IMG/VR virus record: IMGVR_UViG_3300009410_000024 | Span: 1-26,042 of that record | DNA from: a virus | Strand: one strand, 5' to 3' | Length of the DNA: 26,042 nt | Part shown: piece by piece, positions 1-6,679 of the stretch | Layout of the letters: each line of letters opens with the position of its first letter | Position numbering within the stretch: position 1 is the first letter of the stretch | Position numbers and translations under genes: made by a program | The notes under the pieces: generated by a model | Told to the model about the DNA's origin: nothing | Databases searched by the model: none | What the model saw: only the letters and a program-made list of their open reading frames with translations

Positions 1-48
1 ATAATAGAGACTGTCAGTAACAGAAAGCCCAGAACTGATACATAACCC

Positions 49-121
49 GATTCCGTAGCTCAGCTGGGAGAGCGCTACCTTGACAGGGTAGAGGTCGCTG
101 GTTCGAGCCCAGTCGGAATCA
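49..121 (+). tRNA. tRNA-Val (anticodon GAC)
   Basis: A full cloverleaf can be folded. The 7-bp acceptor stem GATTCCG/CGGAATC is perfect, the D arm contains AGCTGGGA, the anticodon stem CTACC/GGTAG closes the loop TTGACAG with anticodon GAC, and the T arm GCTGG/CCAGT closes TTCGAGC. Base 121 (A) is the discriminator and no CCA follows directly. An integrase gene starts 160 bases downstream, pointing the same way. This fits a host tRNA whose 3' end serves as the attachment site, although a phage-encoded tRNA is also possible. No second copy of the tRNA 3' end occurs in the window, so the other element end, if any, lies beyond it. Confidence 0.95.
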
Positions 122-128
122 TCCACGG

Positions 129-167
129 CGGTTAGAGGCGTTATATCAACGTTTCTAGCCGTTTTTT
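129..167 (+). terminator. Rho-independent terminator after the tRNA
   Basis: A 14-bp stem (129-142 with 148-161, three G-U pairs) closes a 5-base loop and is followed by six T residues (162-167). It would end transcription of the tRNA and insulate the integrase gene. Confidence 0.8.
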
Positions 168-174
168 ATTGCGT

Positions 175-260
175 TGACTTAGTCGATGACTTAGGCGTTT
201 TATGACGCAGGGTAGCGGTCGTATAGTCGCCAAGGTAGCGGTTTTCACTTCGATGACTTA
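175..260 (+). repeat. Short direct repeats in the integrase leader (possible attP arm sites)
   Basis: TGACTTA occurs at 175-181, 187-193 and 254-260. The longer CGATGACTTA is exact at 184-193 and 251-260. A second repeat, GGTAGCGGT, occurs at 211-219 and 234-242. Repeats between an attachment-type tRNA and its integrase gene often serve as arm-type integrase or excisionase sites, but they could equally be operators for int. The role is inferred from position only. Confidence 0.45.
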
Positions 261-280
261 ATCGATTTGGAGGCGATACT

Positions 281-1327
281 ATGTCCGCAAATAGATCGGG
301 CAAGCGTGTTAAAAAAGAACGGACGTTACGTAAAACGTCGAGCAATCTCGATGTATTATTTATTCAATTTCGCGCGATAAAGAAATCGGAGGGGCGAGCT
401 GAAGGTACGATAGAGCAATACGAAAATAATTACGGCTTCTTTATCGAATATCTCGACCGTCACAAAATAGCGCGGTCAATCAATGAAATAAATAGGGACG
501 TCATTCGTAGATATATCGTCTACATGAAGGATGAATGGGTGAAATTCGAGGACCACGCATTTAAGAAAGAACGACATATGACAAAAGGCTTGGCGCCGTC
601 TACTATTAATACTCGACTTAAAACTTTGCGTGTGTTCTTTAAAACGATCCATGACGAAGGCTTAATTGAATCGAACCCAATGTACGGTATAAAGAACGTT
701 AGAGAGCCGGAAGAAGAGGTCGTTATATTAGATGAGGATGAACTCCGGATATTATTTGCGTCCCCAAACCAACGTGATTACGCTGATTTTAGAGACTACG
801 TTTTAATGAACGTTTTATTGGACGGAATGATGCGTATTTCTGAAGCGTTAGGTTTGCGTACTGAAAACTTCGACTTTAAAGGGTGTTCGTTGTATATACC
901 GGCTTCTATCGCTAAAAATAGGAAGGCGCGCACCGTTCCCATTGAGTTTGGTACAGCGAAACTTTTAAACGAATTAATTACCGAGAATAAAGCCGATTTT
1001 GATTCTGACTATTTATTCCTTGCAAACTACGGAGAGCCGTTAACGCGTGATCATTTTAGAAAAAGGTTAGTAGAATACGCAAAGGAAGTCGGTATAAAGA
1101 AACGTGTACATCCGCACCTTTTCCGTCACACAGCCGCAACAATGTACTTAGAAGCCGGAGGGGATATAAGACACCTTCAGATGTTACTAGGTCATAGCGA
1201 CTTGCGTATGGTTATGAGATATACTCATCTGTCGGGAAGGTCTTTAACAGAACAACACGATAAATATTCCGCAATCAATGCCGTAAGAAAAAAACTGAAT
1301 AAACAACGGAAACTTAAAAGAAGATGA
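281..1327 (+). CDS. int: Tyrosine recombinase / phage integrase
   Basis: The protein has 348 residues, usual for phage integrases of this class. An N-terminal SAM-like core-binding domain spans about residues 20-125, with TIEQYENNY followed by STINTRLKTLRVFF. The catalytic domain follows from about 145. The conserved residues are visible: Arg185 in MMRISEALGLR, a Lys near 213-216, His279 and Arg282 in HPHLFRH, His305 in LLGHSD, and the nucleophile Tyr314 in MRYTH. The start ATG has GGAGG 8 bases upstream. The gene lies just downstream of tRNA-Val, which suggests integration into that tRNA's 3' end, and it has its own terminator. It is expected to catalyse attP x attB recombination and, with a directionality factor not recognised here, excision. 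Confidence 0.93.
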   Translation: MSANRSGKRVKKERTLRKTSSNLDVLFIQFRAIKKSEGRAEGTIEQYENNYGFFIEYLDRHKIARSINEINRDVIRRYIVYMKDEWVKFEDHAFKKERHMTKGLAPSTINTRLKTLRVFFKTIHDEGLIESNPMYGIKNVREPEEEVVILDEDELRILFASPNQRDYADFRDYVLMNVLLDGMMRISEALGLRTENFDFKGCSLYIPASIAKNRKARTVPIEFGTAKLLNELITENKADFDSDYLFLANYGEPLTRDHFRKRLVEYAKEVGIKKRVHPHLFRHTAATMYLEAGGDIRHLQMLLGHSDLRMVMRYTHLSGRSLTEQHDKYSAINAVRKKLNKQRKLKRR

Positions 1328-1355
1328 CTCGGCCATAAGGTCGGGTTATTTTTTT
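1327..1355 (+). terminator. Rho-independent terminator of the integrase gene
   Basis: The stem ACTCGGCC/GGTCGGGT (1327-1334 with 1339-1346, two G-U pairs) has loop ATAA and is followed by TATTTTTTT. It starts on the last base of the int stop codon, so int is a monocistronic unit. Confidence 0.85.
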
Positions 1356-1362
1356 GCTTTAA

Positions 1363-1396
1363 ATGTCCCGATATCGACCGACCACATGCGACTGTA
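1363..1396 (+). promoter_or_regulatory. 34-base conserved element, copy A
   Basis: This stretch matches 11210-11243 at 28 of 34 positions. Both copies begin ATGTCCCGA, share GACCA in the middle and end ATGCGACTGTA. The copies lie in different coding contexts and neither seems translated, which points to a DNA- or RNA-level signal. Copy A follows the int terminator and precedes the gene at 1492 by about 95 bases. A weak downstream promoter (TTGCGC at 1427, TATGAT at 1452, 19-base spacer) is possible but not convincing. Function unknown: operator, promoter or leader element. Confidence 0.6.
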
Positions 1397-1491
1397 CTTA
1401 TGAAAACGAAAATAATCTCGTAAATTTTGCGCGATATTCAAATACGGTTCGTATGATTAAGTATCAACGGAAAATATCGGAGGAGGTTTAT

Positions 1492-1908
1492 ATGACAAAC
1501 GACCACCAACGGCTCGTCTCCGTAGAAACTCAGTCGGAATATAACTTAACGTCCGGCAAGTCTGAAACGCGTATCTTCGTTAAGATGTACGTCGATGCCG
1601 TCAAGAAAGGCTTGATCGCGGATATCGGACCTGAACGTTGGCAGACGTTATGTGTACTCTCATCGTTTATGAACGCAAACGGCGAATGCTATCCGACGCA
1701 GGAACAGATAGCCGGCGCATTAAACGTAAGCCGAGAGACGGCAAACAGACGGATTAAGGCGCTTTGTGAATATCGGTGGCAGGATCGTCCTCTCGTCATT
1801 AAGAAACAAGGACGCGAAGGAAAGTCGCAGCGGTGGGAAAATGCGCGGTATACGATACTTCCGATTAGCCAGCTCGCGATATTTGACGGAGATACGGAAG
1901 AGTTATAA
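1492..1908 (+). CDS. Winged-helix/HTH protein, possible replication initiator or regulator
   Basis: The protein has 138 residues starting at the ATG with GGAGGAGG upstream. The frame is open back to 1363, but that part has no ribosome binding site and overlaps the conserved 34-base element, so it is excluded. Residues 45-105 look like a winged helix: WQTLCVLSSFMN, then YPTQEQIAGALNVSRETANRRIKAL, which is a clear helix-turn-helix, followed by a basic wing with VIKKQGREGKSQRW. This resembles HTH domains of phage and plasmid initiator or DnaD-type proteins. Iteron-like repeats and AT-rich DNA lie immediately downstream. It could bind them as an initiator or as an early-gene regulator; nothing in the sequence decides which. 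Confidence 0.65.
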   Translation: MTNDHQRLVSVETQSEYNLTSGKSETRIFVKMYVDAVKKGLIADIGPERWQTLCVLSSFMNANGECYPTQEQIAGALNVSRETANRRIKALCEYRWQDRPLVIKKQGREGKSQRWENARYTILPISQLAIFDGDTEEL

Positions 1909-1911
1909 AAC

Positions 1912-1965
1912 GCCGTGTGACGTCTATTCATATACGGCGGACCCGCACACGGCTCGGCGTCACAC
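1912..1965. repeat. Overlapping inverted repeats downstream of the winged-helix gene
   Basis: GCCGTGTG (1912-1919) can pair with CACACGGC (1946-1953), and the overlapping GTGTGACG (1915-1922) can pair with CGTCACAC (1958-1965). The two stems exclude each other. No T-run follows, so a simple terminator is unlikely. An RNA switch or a protein-binding site beside the iterons is possible. Confidence 0.5.
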
Positions 1966-2006
1966 TAACTAGAACCATCTTTTAACTAGAGCCATTAATA
2001 ACTAGA
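1966..2006 (+). repeat. Three iteron-like direct repeats (TAACTAGA), candidate origin or operator
   Basis: TAACTAGA is exact at 1966-1973, 1983-1990 and 1999-2006, so the starts are 17 and 16 bases apart. The first two copies extend to TAACTAGANCCAT. Spacing of roughly one and a half helical turns is typical of protein-binding arrays. The 60-80 bases that follow are AT-rich, with runs such as TTATTTAAAAGATATAT. The gap 1909-2146 otherwise holds no gene. The combination of an HTH gene, iterons and an AT-rich stretch resembles an origin, but an operator array for the genes starting at 2147 is equally possible. Confidence 0.55.
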
Positions 2007-2146
2007 TAAATAATAGCGCTCAATTAAAACCTTTCGCGCAGATACTTATTTAAAAGATATATCTATCGCGATAAAGGTTATTTGCAAAGAGTGAGCGTTA
2101 GCGAACGAATTGCTACGGTTTTAAATAAAACGAAAAGAGGTGCGTT

Positions 2147-2293
2147 ATGTTTACGAAACATGAACTCGTTACTATATACGAAGCACTTACCGAACTACAC
2201 CCGAGCACTCAGGCGCAATTTAAAGACGGCGTAAAACTAAAGGTAGCTGATTTAAGCGACAAAGTATTGCGACTAATAAACGAAAAGGAGTGA
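2147..2293 (+). CDS. Small hypothetical protein (48 aa)
   Basis: The short frame begins MFTKHELVTIYEAL and ends LRLINEKE. AGAGGTG lies just upstream of the ATG and the stop is followed 4 bases later by the next start. It is probably a small helical protein. It is the first gene after the iteron region and appears to head the 2.1-6.7 kb operon. No family recognised. Confidence 0.6.
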   Translation: MFTKHELVTIYEALTELHPSTQAQFKDGVKLKVADLSDKVLRLINEKE

Positions 2294-2297
2294 GCGT

Positions 2298-2522
2298 ATG
2301 TCATACGTAGTCTTAAAGAAATCCGAAATTGCTCGGTACGCAACAGACCAACAAAAGCGCCATTTATACGACTTACAAGTCGAAATCATGCTTAACCGGA
2401 CGGCTCAGGGAAGGCGTCCAGTAAATGATTACGTTGTTATTAATCGCGACGAGCCGTATTTTCCGGACTTAATGAACTTAATCGAATCTAACGAAAAGGA
2501 GTCCGATAATCATGACGATTGA
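2298..2522 (+). CDS. Hypothetical protein (74 aa)
   Basis: The ATG follows AAAAGGAGTGA with good spacing. The protein begins MSYVVLKKSEIARY and is mostly charged and probably helical, with an acidic C-terminus. Its last 11 bases overlap the start of the next gene, consistent with translational coupling. No family recognised. Confidence 0.7.
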   Translation: MSYVVLKKSEIARYATDQQKRHLYDLQVEIMLNRTAQGRRPVNDYVVINRDEPYFPDLMNLIESNEKESDNHDD

Positions 2523-2847
2523 AATTCCGATCTCACCCGACTACAAATTGACGTCTGATGCACTCAACATCATCGTAAACGAACGCTATTTTACCGATCC
2601 GACCAAAGCGCCGGGCTGGGCGCGTAAATTAGCCGAGAACCCTGACACTGACCCAACGCCGGTCGAGCGCTGGCGAGAAGTTTCGTTCCATTCTACGGTT
2701 GATCGCGCTGTCTTGGACGTCATGAACCGACGGATTAAAACTTCGGACGCGGCTTCACTCGCCGAGATCGCGCAAATGGTACGGGAATTTCGCACTGAAT
2801 TAGCGGCGGCGCTGACGATCGAGGGCGCTAATACTACGGACAAATAA
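2512..2847 (+). CDS. Phage protein resembling DUF5405-type proteins (111 aa)
   Basis: The N-terminus, with SPDYKLTSDALNIIVNERY followed by a short DPTKAPGWARK segment and VERWREVSFHST, resembles small early proteins common in Firmicute phages that are, from memory, annotated DUF5405. The C-terminal half is helical (SLAEIAQMVREFRTEL). AAAAGGAG lies upstream of the ATG, inside the previous gene. No biochemical role is known to me and the family assignment needs a profile search. Confidence 0.6.
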   Translation: MTIEIPISPDYKLTSDALNIIVNERYFTDPTKAPGWARKLAENPDTDPTPVERWREVSFHSTVDRAVLDVMNRRIKTSDAASLAEIAQMVREFRTELAAALTIEGANTTDK

Positions 2848-2870
2848 AACGGGTAGGAGGCGGTTAAATC

Positions 2871-3065
2871 GTGACTAAAACGAAAGATCAAGAAATCGCA
2901 GAATTACGACAGGCAATGGCGGCGCTTATTGCGGAGAATGAACGAATGGAGCGCCTAATGAAATTAATCGAATGGAAGTCGGATATAGTTGACGAAAATG
3001 TCGATACCGTTTCGATAATTCTACTATACGAAATTAACTCGCACGCAAGGGAGGCGTTAAAATGA
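2871..3065 (+). CDS. Small coiled-coil protein (64 aa)
   Basis: The GTG start is preceded by TAGGAGG. Residues 5-35 (DQEIAELRQAMAALIAENER and onward) have heptad spacing of a coiled coil with Leu, Ile and Met at core positions. The stop overlaps the next ATG as ATGA. A multimerising accessory protein is likely, function unknown. Confidence 0.65.
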   Translation: MTKTKDQEIAELRQAMAALIAENERMERLMKLIEWKSDIVDENVDTVSIILLYEINSHAREALK

Positions 3066-3406
3066 AGCCGGAAATTACGAAAGAGCAGGCGGAAGCTATC
3101 GAGTTTCTACGGGAGCACTACGACGACCGTCGCATACTAGAACTATATGACGAGGATGTTATCGGGCATATGCACCAAATGTACGGACATGATTGCGGGT
3201 CTCTGTACGATCTTGAACTAATCGAATTAGCCGCCGCGCTGATTAACGGATACGAAATCGGCAAGTCACCGGAAGAGACACTACAAGAGTATTACGTAGA
3301 GGCCTTGCACACAGCTAGAGACGAGGCGACCGGTCACGATATACAAGACGCCATCAGGTATACGCTCGAAACGCTCGGCATCAAAATCGAAGGGGTGAAT
3401 GCGTAA
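3062..3406 (+). CDS. Hypothetical acidic helical protein (114 aa)
   Basis: The ATG overlaps the upstream stop (ATGA) and is preceded by GGGAGGCG. The protein is acidic and mostly helical, with ITKEQAEAIEFLREHYDD at the start. It contains two His and one Cys around residues 36-45 (HMHQMYGHDC), which could bind a metal, but this is not a recognised motif. No family recognised. Confidence 0.65.
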   Translation: MKPEITKEQAEAIEFLREHYDDRRILELYDEDVIGHMHQMYGHDCGSLYDLELIELAAALINGYEIGKSPEETLQEYYVEALHTARDEATGHDIQDAIRYTLETLGIKIEGVNA

Positions 3407-3684
3407 TGTACGACAAACCGTTATACATCGTGAAAGGTTCATATCGAGTAGGCGGAAACTTTACGTACTATACGACCGAAGAGGAATATAAACGACTGAA
3501 GGCGTTAGGTACTGAGCGTTTAATGAATCGAGACTTACTAACGATTGATACGACTTGGAACGAAAATTACAGCAGTTGTCACGGAGAAGTTACCATTTCA
3601 ACGCGTGGTCTATGCCGATTACAGCTCGAGTATAACCCGGACGCAAAACGTAAGGAGGAACGGGAGAATGCCCGAAATAAATAA
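3406..3684 (+). CDS. Hypothetical protein (92 aa)
   Basis: The ATG overlaps the preceding TAA by one base, and GAAGGGGTG lies upstream. The protein begins MYDKPLYIVKGSYRVGG and looks like a small beta-rich domain with a basic, helical C-terminal tail (RKEERENARNK). The tail overlaps the start of the next gene in another frame. No family recognised. Confidence 0.65.
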   Translation: MYDKPLYIVKGSYRVGGNFTYYTTEEEYKRLKALGTERLMNRDLLTIDTTWNENYSSCHGEVTISTRGLCRLQLEYNPDAKRKEERENARNK

Positions 3685-4036
3685 ACCCATCGATAAATGG
3701 ACGGCGCGCGACTTCATCGTCTATCTGCACGACCGCCACCTCGAAGTCTACGGCATCAAATACGTCGCTAACAATCGCGGCATGGAAGCGCGGAACCTAA
3801 AGACGATGATCGGCGAGTATGGGGCGGCTATCGTCCGGGATTTTATCGACGCTTGCTTTGCGGCTAAGAAACCGACGGCTCAGTGGCCGGGCTGCAACTT
3901 CGGTTTTATGTTTTCGTATATGCGAGACCGTCACTTGCCGCCATTGCTCGCGAAGCAGAAGACGGCTCAACAGACGGAAGAAGACGATCAGAGGGCGGCT
4001 GCACAGTCGCAAATAAACTACGGGGAGTTGTTTTGA
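3668..4036 (+). CDS. Hypothetical protein near the helicase loader (122 aa)
   Basis: The start MPEINKPID is chosen because AAGGAGG precedes it; the frame is open further upstream but overlaps the previous gene. The protein has an N-terminal helical segment (WTARDFIVYLHDRHLEVYG), a central part with IGEYGAAIVRDFIDACF, and a polar tail rich in Gln, Glu and Ala. The layout resembles small replication-accessory proteins of Firmicute phages, but no specific family is recognised and the role is inferred only from position upstream of the DnaC-like gene. Confidence 0.65.
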   Translation: MPEINKPIDKWTARDFIVYLHDRHLEVYGIKYVANNRGMEARNLKTMIGEYGAAIVRDFIDACFAAKKPTAQWPGCNFGFMFSYMRDRHLPPLLAKQKTAQQTEEDDQRAAAQSQINYGELF

Positions 4037-4037
4037 T

Positions 4038-4853
4038 ATGACGCAATATAAGACGGAGAAACGTAAGGCAAGCGTGGGCGAACGTATCTTGATTACGAAT
4101 GTAGATGTGCATGAAACGCGATACGAAAATGGCGCTGTTCTAGATGTTATAGATTCTCAGGGACGGATAGTACACGATAAAAATGGCCGACTTATCTACG
4201 ACCATGAGTACGAAGTCATCGTCGGAGAACACACGCCAACCCCGAACCTAGACGAAATGGACTATGACGAATTAGTTGCGCTAAGCGAATCCGTAATGAA
4301 GGCGCTAAGAACACGCTCATTTAAGCTAGGATACGATCAGGGTCGTTTTGATGCGGATATCGAGGCGGCGCACGGTACGTATGAGAAATCCGATCAGCAG
4401 AAAAGGGATGAGATCGTTGCGCAGGCGAAGGAAGACGTCGAGACACTGAAAATGCGTAATCGATTATCAAAGGCGTTTAATATCGAGATCAGCGTTAACG
4501 CGGAAAACAGATCCGTTGAAGCTACGGCTAAAGTACCGAATAGTCGCAAAGCGTTTTACGGAATTGCCAAATGCGCACCTGACGATTGCTTCAACGAACA
4601 CATCGGTAAGGCTATCGCGCTGAGACGTGCGTTAGGACTCGAGGTGCCGGCGGAATATCTATATACGCCACAACCGACTGAAGTACGTGTGGGTGACTTT
4701 GTTAGGGGAAGGCAAGCAAACGGAGTTGAGTTCTACGAAGAAACAATAAAAAACATTAAAGATGGAGCGTATTACTATGACGACGGATTTGATTTCATAA
4801 GTAATGCCGAACTTGTAATCATTGACGATTCGAGAGCGGGTGTGGGCGAGTGA
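4038..4853 (+). CDS. Phage protein with small beta-barrel-like ends (271 aa)
   Basis: The ATG lies one base after the previous stop, with GGGGAG upstream. Residues 12-65 (VGERILITNVDV to DHEYEVIVGEH) and the C-terminus (VRVGDFVRGRQANGVEFYEE) look like small SH3/KOW-type barrels. The middle is helical and charged. Residues 180-205 carry a signature familiar from small Gram-positive phage proteins: AKCAPDDCFNEHIGKAIALR, that is, Cys-x-Pro-x-Asp-x-Phe followed by Gly-x-Ala-x-Ala. Its biochemical role is unknown to me. It appears to combine modules that elsewhere occur separately. Confidence 0.65.
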   Translation: MTQYKTEKRKASVGERILITNVDVHETRYENGAVLDVIDSQGRIVHDKNGRLIYDHEYEVIVGEHTPTPNLDEMDYDELVALSESVMKALRTRSFKLGYDQGRFDADIEAAHGTYEKSDQQKRDEIVAQAKEDVETLKMRNRLSKAFNIEISVNAENRSVEATAKVPNSRKAFYGIAKCAPDDCFNEHIGKAIALRRALGLEVPAEYLYTPQPTEVRVGDFVRGRQANGVEFYEETIKNIKDGAYYYDDGFDFISNAELVIIDDSRAGVGE

Positions 4854-5062
4854 AAACGGTAAATGTATCGTACTTCAGGACAAGAGGTAAGTTTTACATT
4901 GACGAAACGATTGAGATTTCGGAAGAGCTAAGCGGCTATGATGCGCTATTTCATGAGATTCCGAAGCATCATCGAATAAAAAACATGATCATGTCGGTGT
5001 CGGATAGCGGCGACGGAAAAGAACCGTATATCGTTCCGCATTTATTCTTTCCTAAAAACTGA
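4850..5062 (+). CDS. Hypothetical protein (70 aa)
   Basis: The GTG start overlaps the preceding TGA by 4 bases. The protein begins MKTVNVSYFRTRGKFYID and is probably a small alpha/beta domain. No family recognised; its coupling to the upstream gene suggests the two are made together. Confidence 0.6.
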   Translation: MKTVNVSYFRTRGKFYIDETIEISEELSGYDALFHEIPKHHRIKNMIMSVSDSGDGKEPYIVPHLFFPKN

Positions 5063-5082
5063 CCGAAAGGAGGCGGCTATGA

Positions 5083-5844
5083 ATGACGAATGAATCACGA
5101 TGCCTACTCGCAAGCAAATGCGCCCAAGCTGGCGGCGTTAATTGTACGAAACACTGCGAACTATACCTCGGCTTGCACGGCTTAGATGGCGGAGGCGGAC
5201 GGTCGGGCGCAGCTGGATTGGCGGAAGACTATCGGCTAGTGACGCTTAAGAATTCGCCGGCACGTGCCGACCAATCCGGAGCTTACAAGGCGGCCGATGT
5301 ATATGCGCAGACGTTCGACCGCCAATTCGATGCTGATGCTGAACGTATTAAATCACTATATTTATACAGCGCGAAATCAGGCACCGGTAAAACGACGACG
5401 GCGGCGGCTCTGTTAAACGAATATTTAACGGTCCATTACATTGGCGCCTTAAAACGGGGCGTTCAGCCCGACCAGCGACCGGCGTATTTCCTCGACGTCA
5501 ACGCGTGGCAGAACGAATACAACGAGTTTAATAGACCGCGAGTTCCGGACTCAATCGCAGAGCCGGCGGCTAAAAGATATTACGAGGCGCTAGAAGCGGC
5601 AAAACGGGCACCTTTCGCAGTGCTGGACGAAATAGGCATGAGAGACGTAACGGAAGGATTTCGCGGCGATTTGCATACGATAATCAACTATCGCGTGACT
5701 AACCGAATGCCGACCGTTTATACGTCGAACATTAAAATAGAAGACTTACCGGAAGTGTTCGGAGAAGCTCGACTGGCGGACCGGATCGCCGACCAGTGCA
5801 GAGAAATCGTCTTTGCGGGCGGATCAAAAAGGAGGCGGCTGTAA
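5083..5844 (+). CDS. DnaC/IstB-like AAA+ ATPase, probable helicase loader
   Basis: The protein has 253 residues, the usual size for phage helicase loaders. An N-terminal Cys cluster (C7, C13, C21, C25) probably binds zinc. The P-loop is SAKSGTGKT (96-104), with Ala where the first Gly of GxxxxGKT is usual. Walker B is FAVLDEIG (178-185), a sensor-like TVYTSN is at 211-216, and RLADRI at 230-235 is in the place of the arginine finger. It would load the DnaB-like helicase encoded at 6680 onto phage origins. AAAGGAGG precedes the ATG; an ATG 4 bases earlier runs into a stop and is rejected. Confidence 0.85.
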   Translation: MTNESRCLLASKCAQAGGVNCTKHCELYLGLHGLDGGGGRSGAAGLAEDYRLVTLKNSPARADQSGAYKAADVYAQTFDRQFDADAERIKSLYLYSAKSGTGKTTTAAALLNEYLTVHYIGALKRGVQPDQRPAYFLDVNAWQNEYNEFNRPRVPDSIAEPAAKRYYEALEAAKRAPFAVLDEIGMRDVTEGFRGDLHTIINYRVTNRMPTVYTSNIKIEDLPEVFGEARLADRIADQCREIVFAGGSKRRRL

Positions 5845-6471
5845 ATGAGCGGCTTATCATTGACGGAAATTCAGTACCTACGCGACCTGCTCGTTGCGGA
5901 TTCGTTGGCTAACGGAGAAGGCGCAGCAAAACTCGCCATCTTCGATAAACTCGATGCGCTAGAATTTGCGGACCACACGCCGGCCTATAAAACTGGCGAT
6001 CTCGTGGCGGTCGGCGGCTACGAAGGACGCGTCTTTTACATTGACTGCGCGCGGTACATCGAGGAAACGTCGAAAGAGGCCGTCTTTAACTTCATAGAAT
6101 ACGACCTGTACGACGCGATTAACGGCGAGTGGCTAGAAGCGTTCGAGGCGGACATGACGTTGTTAGCTAACGCGCTTGTTGCGGAGGATTACTTGGCGGA
6201 CTTCAATCTCGAAGACTATCCGCCTGCTAGAAGTACCGTTTATCTAATAAACTACGAGACGGAGGCGGTTGATATGGCGGCTAAAGAACAACCGATAATG
6301 AGCCGAGTACAAAAGCGTAAGCAGGAACGTAAACAGGCGGCGGAAAGAGTCGATATTCTACTCGATACTTACAATAGTTACAAGGCGAGCTTTGAGATGA
6401 CGGGTGATGAGTCGCTCAAGGCGAAAATGGACGAAGTAATGGCGCAATTGAAAGGCGATGAACAGTCATGA
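5845..6471 (+). CDS. Hypothetical protein between loader and helicase (208 aa)
   Basis: The ATG directly abuts the stop of the loader gene, with AAGGAGG inside that gene. Residues 1-45 are helical (LSLTEIQYLRDLLVADSL), residues 48-65 (YKTGDLVAVGGYEGRVFYID) look like a small SH3-type barrel, and the tail from about 150 is a basic to acidic coiled coil (RVQKRKQERKQAAERVDILL). No family recognised. Its tight coupling to the loader suggests a replication accessory role, which is inference. Confidence 0.65.
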   Translation: MSGLSLTEIQYLRDLLVADSLANGEGAAKLAIFDKLDALEFADHTPAYKTGDLVAVGGYEGRVFYIDCARYIEETSKEAVFNFIEYDLYDAINGEWLEAFEADMTLLANALVAEDYLADFNLEDYPPARSTVYLINYETEAVDMAAKEQPIMSRVQKRKQERKQAAERVDILLDTYNSYKASFEMTGDESLKAKMDEVMAQLKGDEQS

Positions 6472-6662
6472 AAATCGGTCATTTAACTTTTGGAACACCG
6501 GAATATGTTCGCGTGACTAAGATGGCAGAGCGTGATGCAAAAGAATCAGACGCGATGGTGGCATGGGATGAGTGGTTTTATGGCCTAGGCGATAGGTTAA
6601 CGACAGCCGAACGGGCTGTCCTGGGAACTATCCACGAAGAGATCGAGAGCAAACTATATTAG
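6468..6662 (+). CDS. Hypothetical protein (64 aa)
   Basis: The start overlaps the preceding stop as ATGA. The protein is acidic and helical, ending GTIHEEIESKLY. It lies directly upstream of the helicase gene with an 18-base gap. No family recognised. Confidence 0.6.
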   Translation: MKIGHLTFGTPEYVRVTKMAERDAKESDAMVAWDEWFYGLGDRLTTAERAVLGTIHEEIESKLY

Positions 6663-6679
6663 AAAGGAGCTGAACGCCG

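Noticed and set aside
1363-1491. Upstream extension of the winged-helix gene to the ATG at 1363
   Set aside because: There is no ribosome binding site, and the first 34 bases are a conserved element that also occurs where the reading frame differs.
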